A DNA stretch of 64,000 bases, from NCBI RefSeq assembly GCF_003597395.2, contig NC_133770.1, positions 35,866,339 through 35,930,338 of the forward strand, in the 5' to 3' direction. Position numbers and translations under genes: made by a program. Of this stretch, positions 11,752-23,526 are shown piece by piece; the stretch's first letter is position 1, and every line of letters starts with the position of its first letter. The notes beneath the pieces were generated by a model. It made no database searches, was not told where the DNA came from, and was given only the letters and a program-made list of their open reading frames with translations. The DNA is from Chelonoidis abingdonii (Eukaryota; Chordata; Testudines; Testudinidae).

Positions 11752-12604
11752 GCATCAATACAAATTTCAAGTACAGGCAAAGGAAGCTGTGATTTACACC
11801 AGTGTTTCAGAAACTTGGGTATATTGTAACAGTACAAATCATGACTTCCCTTACCTACAGTAGGAGCTTGTACTGGTGCAGCTATGTCAATGGTTGGAAT
11901 CTGGACAAATTCCTGCAAAGACGAGTACTCTTTAGAATGACAGGGCCTAACAGTACGACAGTGTTACCATGCTCTGCTTCTAAGGGGAGTGTAAAGGTGA
12001 GTGCACTTCATGATGTTATACAACCATGCAGTGCACAACCTCTAGTAGCACTGAAGTCCACACCTAATTTTCATATAGGTTTATACAGGGTTTTAATTAA
12101 TGTAAAGGCACACAGTGATTTTTAATTTATAAAGCACTGTAAGTGTACAAAAATAGCATTTTAAACAGACAATGTGTTGCAGGGTACAGGGAAAATTCTA
12201 TCAATTAGGAGACTGCTTCACTCAAGCTAATTTCTTGCGGATCTGGCTAAAATTTTGAGGTGGCTATGAACATTATGAAATTGAGCTGATTAGGTGACTG
12301 CTGTTTAGATTTATTCAGATTCACAATAAGAAGTCTTGTTCACAAATAAGTAGCGTCAAAGAAGGTTATAGAAATGAGCCAGCTTTGTAACTCTGAACAT
12401 CTGTCACTTGCACAGCATTTACAGAAAATTAAAAAAAAAAAAAGAATTCTTCCATGAAACCTGGATCAGATACCTGTAATTGAATCAATTCTAGCTAATA
12501 TTTGACTTCAGTTTCTTCAGGCTCAGTTGGCAGAGAATGTTCAAAAAACTTGAACTCTTTTGTCCTTCTGAAAGTCTCCGAACCATTGATCAATGTTATT
12601 TTAA

Positions 12605-12775
12605 CACTAGAACATAAGAACGTCCATACTGGGTCACAATCAATAGTCCTTCTAGCCCAACATCCTGTCTTCCACAGTGGCCAATGTCAGACATTTCAGA
12701 GGGAACTAACAGAACAGACCAATTATCGCATGATCCAGCCCGTCATCCAATCCCAACATCTAGCAGCTTCCCCTA
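12605..12775 (-). mobile_element. CR1 LINE 3' end fragment
   Basis: Antisense of a CR1 3' untranslated end: gaacataagaacgtccatac, tgggtcac, tctagccc and cttccacagtggccaatgtc are the diagnostic words. Truncated, with no coding part. Confidence 0.8.
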
Positions 12776-12784
12776 CTCTGCAAG

Positions 12785-13215
12785 CACCAGGGGCAGGGGG
12801 CTCAACCCTCAGCCTGCCCACACCACGCCTTCCCCCAATCCCCCACCCTTAACCAGCCTCTTCTCCCTCCCCCTTTACTCCACACTCCACGTCCTCGCTC
12901 CTTCCCTGCCTCCTGAACACCGCAAGCCAGCTGATTGCCACGAGCAGGTGGCAAGAGAGGGAGGGGGGAGGTGCACCACATCCTTGCTCCTCCCCGCTTA
13001 AGATCACAAGCCAGCTGATTGCCGCAGGCAAGAGGGGGAAAGTGCTGATCTGCAGGGTCTGCCAGCAGGCGGGAGGCACTGTAGAGGGTTCGTAGGGGAG
13101 CTGATGGGGAGCAGCCAGCTGTGGACAAAGCAGGCAGCCAAACAAGGTTATAACAAAGCATTGCACAACTTTAAATGGAGCATGTTAAGCGAGAGGACGT
13201 TAAAGGGAAGTATTT
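12785..13215. repeat. GC-rich unclassified repeat
   Basis: GC-rich block with an internal direct duplication: caagccagctgattgccacg near 12924 and caagccagctgattgccgca near 13010. Open frames on both strands arise from composition. Probably part of a non-autonomous DNA transposon; ends not resolved. Confidence 0.4.
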
Positions 13216-14561
13216 AAAGAGGCAGTGTCTATTTTTCCATAGTCCTCATTTTTCACAGCTAAAGCATTCCTCTGCAGTTCTGAATACCCCTAGCTGCATA
13301 AAGAACAAATACAGGTCCAGTCAGCCATTTCTGTGACCAGCATTTCTTACCAGCTGATTCTTCTCCAAGTTTCTTGCTCAATTCACTTGATGTTTCCAAT
13401 TTGCTTCCACCACACTTATTACCATCACGCAAGTTTTGCCTCCACCCATTCTTTATGCCTATCCCAAAAGAGCCTCTGCTCCCATGGAAACAATGGAAGT
13501 CTTACTTCAGCAACTATAAGCTTGCTCTAGAAACTTCTGCTTACAGTGGAAAGGCTTACTGATTTATTGCCTTGGTCCTGATGGGCAACGAATCTTCAAG
13601 CATCTCTCTCCTCTTACTCATGCTGCAAGATGAGACTCCATACGATGTTGCTCTCTGAACCCTGGATGATCATTTTAATCTTCTACTAAAATGTTGAACA
13701 GTTCAAGTTCTATTCCTGCATACAGATGTTTCACGAGCCCATTAACCACTATGCAACTGCATTACATGAGCTGAATACAACCTGTGAATTTGCCAGTTTT
13801 ACAGATGAAATAATCAGAGACCAAATTGTCATTAAGATTAACAGTTCCAAGATTTGTGAACAACTCCTCATGATAAAAGGCCTTACTTAGAGAAAACCAT
13901 AGAAACTGCCTGGCAAGCGAAGAGCACCATACATTGTGCTAAATCACTTTCCATGACACCAGATGTCTTCCAGCCTGCAGAGGTTAATACAGTCCAAGAT
14001 GACAGAACGGAAAGCTTCTTAGTCTATACTCTCAGTGCCTATTGCTCCCCACACACCACGTTGCTACCAATGCTACAGGTGTGGTGACCCTAGTCAAAGG
14101 CAGATTTTCAAGGGTATTCTGCCAAGAAATCAGGATACAAGAAGTGAAAAGAAAAAAAGACATTGTTGTATCTAGAGTTCTCACAGTTGAAGATGATGGT
14201 AAACTGAATCCCAAGGGTGTTTTGAATATGACAGGAAATCATTATGCCACTCCACACTGAGTTGATGGCCATGTAATGATGATGTTAGTGGATTCCGGTT
14301 TGCCTTACACTGTGATTACCAACCAACTCTACCATGCGCTTTGCGCAAGCTCCCAACCCAAACTGCATCTGCCAGACACAAACCTCAGAGGGTATGGTGG
14401 CTCTCCCATCCACATCAATGACTATTTTACAAACATCCTTGAGTCCAAAGGCCATAATGCACAAAGGAAAAAATCTATGTACTCCAAAAGGGAGTTTCTA
14501 TTTTAGGATGGAATCAAAGGGATCTTCAGATGATATTAGATCCGAATAGCAGAGAACCTGT

Positions 14562-15491
14562 TATCATAAGCATCTTTCCCAAATCTGGACCTTAGGGTTC
14601 AAAATGTGGGTGCCTAGCATGAACCTCCAAGCTTAATTACCAGCTTGGATCTTATCTCGCTGCCACCAGACAGGAATTACAGTGCCTGCCTCGCTCTGAT
14701 CCCCCAAACTTTCCCTAGAGGGACTCCAAGACTCAGAGACTCTGAGTCTCACAACAGAGGGAAATAACCCACTTCCCTTCCCCCTCTCTCTCCCACCCAG
14801 ACTTTCCTCTCTGGGCTAACCTGAGAGTACTGATGCAATCTCTTTACATCACAATACCAAGAAGCATGTCTCCTCTATTCCACAAAGAGACAAACCCCNN
14901 NNNNNNNNNNNNNNNNNNNNNNNNNNNNNNNNNNNNNNNNNNNNNNNNNNNNNNNNNNNNNNNNNNNNNNNNNNNNNNNNNNNNNNNNNNNNNNNNNNNN
15001 NNNNNNNNNNNNNNNNNNNNNNNNNNNNNNNNNNNNNNNNNNNNNNNNNNNNNNNNNNNNNNNNNNNNNNNNNNNNNNNNNNNNNNNNNNNNNNNNNNNN
15101 NNNNNNNNNNNNNNNNNNNNNNNNNNNNNNNNNNNNNNNNNNNNNNNNNNNNNNNNNNNNNNNNNNNNNNNNNNNNNNNNNNNNNNNNNNNNNNNNNNNN
15201 NNNNNNNNNNNNNNNNNNNNNNNNNNNNNNNNNNNNNNNNNNNNNNNNNNNNNNNNNNNNNNNNNNNNNNNNNNNNNNNNNNNNNNNNNNNNNNNNNNNN
15301 NNNNNNNNNNNNNNNNNNNNNNNNNNNNNNNNNNNNNNNNNNNNNNNNNNNNNNNNNNNNNCCCCAAAAATTCCCTCCCTGACTTTGAAAAATCCAGTTT
15401 CCTGATTGGTCCTCTGGTCAGGTGTTTGGTTCCCTTTGTTAACCCTTTACAGGTAAAAGAAACATTAACCCTTAGCTATCTATTTATGACA
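14562..15491 (-). mobile_element. Solo LTR, family A, inverted copy
   Basis: Reverse-complement copy of the LTR at 10779-11751: shared words include ctgaccagaggaccaatcag, gtaaagggttaac and the accagctt / attaccagct end. Flanked by a perfect 5-bp duplication cctgt at 14557-14561 and 15492-15496. It sits inside the gypsy remnant, so it inserted later. Its middle is the N gap at 14899-15361. Confidence 0.9.
14899..15361. other. Assembly gap (463 N)
   Basis: Run of N. The flanks belong to one LTR, so the missing bases should be LTR sequence. Confidence 0.99.
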
Positions 15492-17722
15492 CCTGTCCTG
15501 CAAACTAAGGATAGGCTACAACCAGAAGTCATCTCTGACTTTCCAGACGTTTTCACCAATACCGAAGATGTTGCAAAAAAGTTCAAGATCCTGCTAAACA
15601 ACAAACAGCGCAATGCCCATGTAGCATAAAGTGCTAAACATACCAATTGCACAGAGACAAAAAAACAAACAAAGAGGAAATTTCAAAACTAAATAAAGCA
15701 GATATTGAACTAGTTGATTTATCAGAATAGGTTTCTCTTCATTCTCTTGAGGAAGCATAATGGTGCTATCTGCATATTTGTGGATTTGATAGACCTAAAC
15801 TTCAGCACTGTAGTGGATTGTCATCCTCTGCCCAACCGTGGTGAAATGCTGCTCAACTTAAAGGAGGCAAGAGAGTCTTTATGACCCTTGATTTAGTCTT
15901 AGCTTACCACCAGATCCCCTTAATGGAAGAATCCCACAAGTACACATATTTCATCACTCCAGAAGGTCTGTTCCAATTTAAAAAGATGCCATTTGGGTTA
16001 GCCTCTAAAGCATCTGTATTCCAGAGAATGATGCATTGGATCTCTGAAGAGACAAGGGACATTACTTTCAAGATGATATTGTAATGTATGGTAAAGATGA
16101 ATCCAAATAAGATGTCATCCTAAACAAGGTTATAGAAAAACTTCAATGACAGGGACTTATCAGCAAGAAGAAAAGTCAACTCCATACCAACTCAGTGACA
16201 TAACTAGATAAAGATCAAACTTGCAATTTCAACCAGGCCAACTCTAAGACCCTTTGATTCTGAGAAGCAAACGATTGTCACAACAGATGCTTGTGAGTAT
16301 GGTCTTGAGCCACACCTTATCATGAGGATGCAAGAGAGAAGATGAATAGATTGTCACTACATAAATCTCAAGGAATGATCAGTGTCTCAGAGAGAAAACA
16401 AGGCACTTCATGATCTAAAGACTTCCATAGTCCATGGATGGCCTTACAGGAGGATGACATCAGAACACTTACAACCATGTAGAAACATATCACATGAGCT
16501 GCCCTTTATAAATTAATAGATTTTGAGACTTTACCAACTTTTGTGCCTACACTTCTGAAAGAATGATTGATTCTCCTGGCACATGAAGCAAACCTGGGAA
16601 TGAGTACAACCAAAAGACAACTGCAACATGACTTCTGGTAGCCAGGGATGGATGAGCAGCTTGAGGAAATAATCAAGAATTGCACGGCTTGTGCTAGTAG
16701 TGATAAGTCACAGAAACCTCCAGCATCCCTCTCACACCAGCTGACTATCCCAACTGTCCATGGGAGAAACCAGCTCAACATAATGGGACCATCTGAAGAT
16801 TACCCTGTTACACAAACGTTTCCCATAATAATGGTAGACTATCATTCAAACCAGCTGGAAGTTACATGTGATCAGTCTTTCGCCAAGAAGGATTTCCCAA
16901 GGAATTGATAATTGACAATAGAATGCAATTAACCTCCGCTGAAATGCAACAATACTTCAGTAGCAACAGTATCAAGCACAAAATAGTTTTTTTATACCAG
17001 CCAACAGTTTATGGTGTAGTTGAGAGAATGAATAGACTGGTGAAAGAAAGTCTGTAATTTACCAGTTTGCCAATGAGACCATGGAAAAAAAGCTTTATGT
17101 GAAACACTATTTGCTTACAGGACCACTACAAGGGTGAAGAGTATCATCCTTCAAACTGTTAGAAGATGTAAGGTCAATACGTGACTTACTATCTATCAAA
17201 TGTTTATACAGTCTCCTTTTTCAACCGAACCTTCAGGTGAAACTATTCATGGATGTGTTAAGAATAAAAAGGAGAAATATAGACAATATGTAGATCATAA
17301 AAAAGGTGCTAAACCTCACAAGTTTTAAATTGAAAATTTTGTTCATGTGAAGCTGCCATGCAGAGTCAAAAAATGGTGTTCTAGATACTCATGTCATCTA
17401 CAGATAACAAATCTGAGTAGATTCTGCTGTATTCATAAATGGAAAGAAATGGAATATTTCAAGATTATCCACAGCTCATCAGTTAGCCACTGAAGAAGAG
17501 AATCACAATTTCCACCTTGGACTAGAGAACATCAATAAAACCGATAGTGATGAACAATCTATACTAGCAGGAATTGCTCCCTGACCTAGTCTCATTCCTG
17601 CCTCTCTGGGTATTAGAAGTGTTGGACAAAGGAGACTGCCAAAAAGATTGGAAGACTTTGTTATTGGACTTAAGTAATGGTTTGGAAGCGACTGTTAAAA
17701 GTTTTACAATTATTATTTTAAA

Positions 17723-18010
17723 AGGGACTGTGTTGTAGCTATCTAGGTGCACATAGCTACCCCAGATTGTGTTTGTTAAGTTTTGTTCCTATGTGGTCCT
17801 ATAACCTTGAGTCCAGGAACTACAACTCCCAGGATGCATGAGAGAAGTGGAAGGAAATGGAAAAACAGAAAGAATGTGAGCTTGGTGAAAGAGTGAGGGG
17901 CATAAACCTTACCTTTGCTGTTATCAAGCTTCCTGAGTTTTCCTCAAAGTGGAACAGTACAAAAATTAATATGGAGGAAAAATGAGGGGGGAGGGACTCA
18001 ACAAAGGCAG
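17723..18010 (+). repeat. 3' LTR start of the gypsy remnant
   Basis: After the last pol-like segment and a short purine tract (aaaaggga, about 17720), sequence TGTTGTAGCTATCTAGG begins an LTR-like stretch. It holds the ZNF143-type motif at 17819-17838. The right boundary is not resolved, and no matching 5' LTR was found near 13.5 kb. Confidence 0.5.
17819..17838 (+). promoter_or_regulatory. ZNF143-type motif inside LTR
   Basis: ACTACAACTCCCAGGATGCA matches the SBS consensus ACTACAATTCCCAGAATGCA at 18 of 20 positions. In an LTR it could serve as a promoter element of the retrotransposon. Confidence 0.55.
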
Positions 18011-18019
18011 AGTGGTCCA

Positions 18020-19858
18020 AAGGCTAAGACACTGGACTCAGATTATTAAAAGAATAGTATTGTAAGTACTAATTGGTATTTATAGCTTATTACTAAAATA
18101 TTAATTTCTTTGGTGGACTGGGGAGGGAGTGAGGGAAGGATTTCTTCACATCCCCAATGTAATAATTGTGACAAAATTGAAAAGAAATTCACTATCTAAA
18201 CCTATACTAAAGTAGTTCCATGTTACAGAGCTTCAGATTTGTGCATGCTATGTACCACATCTGTTACAATATTGATAGAGCCAGACAGATCTAAAACTTG
18301 AACTTCAATTTTGAATTTTCTTGATATGGTTAGTTTGCATCAATAATGTTATTTAAATGAAGGTAAATTTTCTGATGTTAACAAAACATACTTGTTGAAG
18401 TAACAAATTTAGGATCCATTGTATTTTGGTCCAGGTGATCTAATTGGTCTTTTTTGTCTTTAGTTTCTACAATTCTCTGTTAGTTTAGATTTAGCTACTT
18501 TTTAAAAGTGGCTTTTGGCACTCTGTACCATAGATTCCAAGTAAGTCAATCCTTATTATGCAGATCACTGACCTGAATTTGCAGATACTCTGTTACAATC
18601 TTGCCTGTCAATCCAGCTGCCAGGCAAGCTCATTAAATACCAGACCTGAAGCATATGCAGTTTTAGTTGAAAAAAGTGACCCTGCTTTTAAAATGGCCAT
18701 TTAAAAATTCAGCCATTATTTTTTTCTCTAAAATATGAAAAAACTATTTAAACATATTACTGATTGGCTTAAACCCTGGCAATTAAGCAAAGCCAATTCT
18801 GAGTTGTAAAAATGCAAAAAGTGCTTAAAACCAGTTTGTCAAGCTATTTTAAAAATTTATATAAAAATTAAACTGTCGAACAGATCAATTTTTTATTTTT
18901 TTCCAAACATAGACTACATATATCCAACTTTATCTTGAAGCTTTAGCCAGGTTTTAAACTCTCAAACCAAGATGTAGACAGACAACCTTCCCTGTAATGT
19001 TTCAACAGTCTAATTATGAAAACATTTTAATAGAATCAACTATGAACTACAACAATGTTGTAAAATAATAGTTGCCACAGTGCCTTTTTACATAACTATG
19101 AAATTACTAGGTTTGCCACCTGTAAGATATTCACAGACCGTTAGACTAGTCTGTTCTCCCTTGAACTTGATCATTGGGCAATGCAGACTGCAAGTACAGG
19201 GGAGGAGATTACAGGTCCTTTATTATTTGTCTGTGAAATCCCATGCAGACTTGTACTGAGGTATAAAGAATGATTTTAAAAATTGCAGGAGAGCAACAAA
19301 AAGAGTCACTCAAGTTGGATGACAATAAATAGACTGCCAACTACAGCACACAGCTTGCCTGCACGTATCCACATGTGGGATGCAGAAGGAAGGCAGAATT
19401 TAAAAGGCTGTTCTTATAAACAGAGAGGCAGAAACTGGATGTTTTTTTTAATTCTCTCTCAGCAAACAGAGGCTTTGCAGTGAAGTTTTCCTCTCAAGCA
19501 CTGGAAACATTTGGTTAAACTCCAAACATGCTATTGGACCTTCCTGTAGTGTTTTTATTTTTAAATAAAAATTAATGGTGACAAACCCAGAAGTCTCAAG
19601 TGTTGCATGGAATTACAGCACATAAAACAATGAAACAGATGGATTTACACAGAATTTATCATTCCTACCTTCTAAATATTTAGAAACTTTCTCCAGTCGG
19701 ACTGGCATATGATAAAGGAATGAAACAGAAAGATGCAACATTTAGCTTTAAATAACTATTTATAGAAATTAAACTGAGAATGAAAAGTAAGTTAGTTAAG
19801 AGAATCTGATTTTTATATTACTATTTGCAGTACAAAATGAGGAGGTATTTATTCAAAC
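18020..19858. other. ACBD5 intron 4, nothing recognised
   Basis: AT-rich intron between exon 4 and the gypsy remnant. No repeat boundary, RNA gene or coding segment found. Confidence 0.55.
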
Positions 19859-19970
19859 CTGATGTTAGGCCAGATCCTCTGTTCTTTTTATCCTCTACTA
19901 TTTCATAGAATGGGCCTATCACTTGTAGTAATTCTTCAACTTTCTCCGTCATTGGCATACTCTCAAGAAT
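19859..19970 (-). CDS. ACBD5: ACBD5 coding exon 4 (end of ACB domain)
   Basis: Encodes I-L-E-S-MPMTEKVEELLQVIGPFYEI-V-E-D-K-K-N-R-G-S-G-L-T-S. This is the C-terminal helix of the ACB domain and the start of the linker; the MPMTEKVEELL and GPFYEIVEDKK segments are characteristic of ACBD5. The acceptor is tcgtacag|ATT at 19970. The donor is TCAG|gtttga at 19859, a weaker donor than those of exons 1 and 3 but the only one that preserves the frame. It ends one base into the aspartate codon completed by exon 5. Confidence 0.93.
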
Positions 19971-20862
19971 CTGTACGAGTCCAAAATACAAAATGTCTTA
20001 TGAATCATTAACATATTGTTTCACTTTATTTAACTTGATGCCAAATTTCCTTATGTTCACGGCAATACTCATATAGCAATAACATGTAACAAAAATAAAT
20101 TTTATAACACTCTGTGCAACTCTGCATTTTAGCATTATATAGCAGCCACATTCACCAAGTAATAGACCATAATCTCAACCAAAAGCAAAACAACTTCAGG
20201 ACTTTTAAAAGCACTGTTTATTGTAGTTAAGGGACTCCAGCAGCATATCAATTACAAATTCCAATGTTGATTATCTCAGCAATTTCAAACTTAAATCAGG
20301 CAGAAGTTTGAGACAGGTGGGCGTGATCATGTGCAACGTGCTTTTTAATCAGTTTTTCTTTGGGGAAAATGAAACTGAGGGAGCTCCTTCCAAACAGAAT
20401 GTTCTTTTCATTTGACATATCCCATCCCCTTTGGCTGGGTGCAGGCACCATGTTATGAGGTGCCCAGTGTGCCCTTCTAATTTACCAGCTGCATATATAA
20501 AGAAAAAAGTAAAAACTCACTGTCCATAACAAAAAGCCCCCCAAATCAGAGGGACAGAATCAAAGTAAGGACAGTCCAAAAATCACATGATCAAGACAGA
20601 AAATTAGGGTCCAACCCTGCTCCCTTGAAGTCAGTAGGACATGGATCAGGTTTCAGTTTACTAATCCAACACACCTTAGCATCAGAACAGGCATTCATAT
20701 CACAACAAGGTGTGCAGTCAAACAGACATTAGATAGAATAGAGATGGCAGAGAAGATGCTGAAACTGGCAACAAAAAGTAATAAGCCTGCCAAATCATAA
20801 CACTGACTTTCAATTTTATAATCCATTTGGGTGGCTTTTGCTGATTCCCCCTTTTAAGCAAC

Positions 20863-22215
20863 TGTGACGCTGCACTCTAGCGTATTTTCATAAAATCATA
20901 TAATGTAGCTGGAAGAACAGGAGTACTTGTGGCACCTTAGAGACTAACAAATGTATTTGAGCATAAGTTTCGTGGGCTACTTCCAAAGAAGTGGGCTGTA
21001 GCCCACGAAAGTTTATGCTCAAATACATTTGTTAGTCTCTAAGGTGCCACAAGTACTCCTGTTCTTTTTGCAGATACAGACTAACACGGCTGCTACTCTG
21101 AAACCTGTCATAATGTAACTGGAATATGCTTCATGCAAAAGGTCTCTTGTAAGTTTATAATCTACTGAGTGTGATCATCCTATTTGTATAAACGTACCAC
21201 TCTTGTATCTGAAACTAGAAATATGAAATATAACTCTGAGGACCTATTGTAATTATGCAAAGTGTGGGCCATTAATGGTGGTTTGGAATCTTGATGACTC
21301 CCATTAACCAGGACAATTGACTGCAGATGGCTCTGTTTTACCTGTAAGTCTTCCTGTATACATGTGTGCTGGCAAGCGGGTAATGAAGTCTTACAGTGAC
21401 ATATGATCATGTCACCTGAACTGGAATCCATCTTTAACCTGGTGCTTTTCCATGGCGGGGGGAAGAATCCAGAGGGACAAAGGATTCCCACCTTATGGAA
21501 AAGATATATAAGTGGGTGGAACAGAACAAAGTGAGGAGCCATCATGAGGAAACCTCTAGCTACCACCTGAGCTGGAACAAGGGCTGTACCAGGGGAAAGG
21601 ATTGTGCCCAGACTAGCAAGGCATCCAGTCTGTGAAAGTGACTTATTGAAACATCTTTCAGGGTGAGATTTTATCTGTACTCAATTGTATTGCTGTATTA
21701 GACTTAGATTTGAGTGTTTTATTTTACTTTGCTTGATAAATCACTTTGTTCTGTCTATTACTACTTGGAACCACTTAAATCCTACTTTCTGTATTTAATA
21801 CAATCACTTTTTACTTCTTAATTAACCCAGAGTATGTATTAATACCTGGGGGGGGGAGGGGGGCACAAACAGCTGTGCATATCTATCAGTGTTACAGAGG
21901 GCAAACAATGTATGAGTTTACTCTGTATAACCTTTATACAGGGTAAAACACATTTATTTGAGGTTTGGACCCCATTGGAAGCTGGACATCTGAGTGTTAA
22001 AGACAGGAACACTTCTGTAAGTTGCTTTCAGTTAAGTCTGCAGCTTTGGGGCAAGTAATTCAGACCCTGGGTCTCTGCTGGAGCAGACTGGCGTGTCTGG
22101 CTCAACAAGACAGGGTGCTGGGGTCCCAAGCTGGCAGGGAAAGCATGAGCAGAAGTAGTCTTGGCACATCAGTTGGCAGCTCCCAAGGAGGGTTTCTGTG
22201 ATCCAACCCGTCACA
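20863..22215 (+). mobile_element. Solo LTR, family B, with nested insertion
   Basis: Starts TGTGACGCTGC and ends CAACCCGTCACA, with flanking gcaac (20858-20862) and gcaat (22216-22220), a 4 of 5 match. A TATA-like gatatataag is at about 21503. Low-complexity ggggggg lies near 21850. Without the nested foldback element (20913-21109) the LTR is about 1.15 kb. The family is related to the minus-strand LTR at 38650-39855, which shares the TGTGAC..CTGCA type start. The 128-codon open frame on the minus strand (21180-21566) is incidental. Confidence 0.88.
20913..21109. mobile_element. Perfect foldback Penelope-like tail
   Basis: Two inverted copies of the tail meet head to head: aagaacaggagtacttgtgg ... 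gtgggctac, a few bases, then gtgggctgtagcccac ... ccacaagtactcctgttctt. The right arm extends further (gatacagactaacacggctg). It interrupts the LTR and is flanked by an imperfect 13-bp duplication (ataatgtagctgg ending 20912, ataatgtaactgg from 21110). The hammerhead-like motif (20983-21020) has lost the CTGA box (CCAA). Confidence 0.85.
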
Positions 22216-23518
22216 GCAATAATTCCAGGAAAAGATGCAGGCAACAATAGCAGCAAACCCTTTTCCTATAAAACAGCAGCAGTAACTATGGTAAGCCCAC
22301 CTCAGACAAGGCACCAGGAAAGGTCGCAAGCAGCGGCAAAAGAAGCTACAGTAAATCATCTACAAGCAAAAGCGCCATACAGATCAGCAGGAAACAGCAG
22401 CCATTGCAAACTCTTGACATGCAAAACCCCAGGCTGACTGGCAAGTGGCCACAATAGCAATCAAAGCTAGTTTTGCAAACCAATCACAAGTTATCAAAAA
22501 AGCAGCACTCCCATTAAAGAGTAGCTTCAGCGAGTTTCCAATCCATTTTGTGCATAAACAAATTATTCTATATTCTGAAGGGGGAAATATGTGAACTGTT
22601 CAGATACACTGCTGGAAATTAGCAAAAGAGATCAGATACCTTGTACCATTTTCTACAGCTGTAGAAAATTAAAACTTTGTCACAGCCTACCTTGGTTTGC
22701 AGTGCATTTACATCTACATTCTGTGCTTTCAACTCAACTGAAAAAATTGCATCAAACTTAAATATAAATGTCACTACTGCTCCTCCACACATCGCGCAAA
22801 AACCACCCACATAATCTGGACAGTTCTCAATCATATTGGGCTTTAGCTACAACAAATTTGGATAGGAGTTGTGTGGTGAAGAAGTCCTTTTGAAAATGTA
22901 TGTATACGAGTGAGCACTATTGTGGTGGAAGGACTGTGGCTCTTGTCTCAGTCTTATTTCAGCCTTGGCAGTAGGGAAGCTGCAAAGTAAACCTGATCAC
23001 TAATCTTGTGTTTGGGTAAGGTGGGTGAATTTCATCTGCTCAGCCACTCCATACCTTTTCTGCACAGAGCCAGAATCAAAGGCTCTTCCTGGTGGAGGGT
23101 TAGGGGGCTGAGATGGGGTGCCCTATACATCTTGTGGGCACACTTACATGTGTGTTTTATCAGGTTATCCTCAAAAGGGAGAATAAAAATATATACAGAC
23201 AGATCCATTTTAAACTTCAGCTATGGCAGCTCACTGGTGAAACATTTATTCACAGAAAGTCAATAGGAAACAAAACTAAGCCAATAAATAAACTAATAAC
23301 CATCACCAACAAATGCAAACTTCTGGAAAGAGAATTACTGGTTAAATAATAGCAATAGCTAATTACTTTAAATTGGAGCACATAGTTATTTTTAAAATAC
23401 CCTTTTGCACACAGCAAAGTTGGATATTTGGAAGATTTGGAGACTCAGAGCCATAATAAAACAACTCACACTGCAGTCATTCTGGAGCAGGGGGCCTCGG
23501 TGCTAGAGAGGCTTAAAT
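22216..23518. other. ACBD5 intron, nothing recognised
   Basis: Intronic DNA. Short open frames at 22198-22437 (+), 22619-22834 (-) and 23006-23349 (+) show no domain. Nothing else supported. Confidence 0.5.
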
Positions 23519-23526
23519 GAGTACAA

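Larger units (their letters stand above)
13570..17722 (+). pseudogene. Ty3/gypsy gag-pol remnant (Mag-like)
   Basis: Broken reading frames give, in order: a gag segment (about 13690-13960, with the DEIIRDQIVIKIN-type motif and LEKTIETAWQ), aspartic protease with DSG at 14291-14299 and a G-Y-G-G segment, reverse transcriptase (F-P-D-V-F at 15540, L-A-Y-H-Q-I-P-L at about 15898, M-P-F-G-L at 15987, FQDD catalytic motif at 16066-16077), a degraded RNase H (about 16220-16350) and integrase (zinc-finger region 16580-16690, C-T-A-C; catalytic core onwards to about 17060). Order PR-RT-RH-INT is the standard gypsy order. Stops and frameshifts are numerous, so it is inactive. The gag type suggests the Mag lineage. 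It is split between protease and reverse transcriptase by the inverted LTR at 14562-15491. Confidence 0.82.

Noticed and set aside
14833..15405. Open frames of 172 and 190 codons
   Set aside because: They are open only because the frame runs through N.
21180..21566. 128-codon minus-strand frame
   Set aside because: Antisense of LTR family B; no domain.
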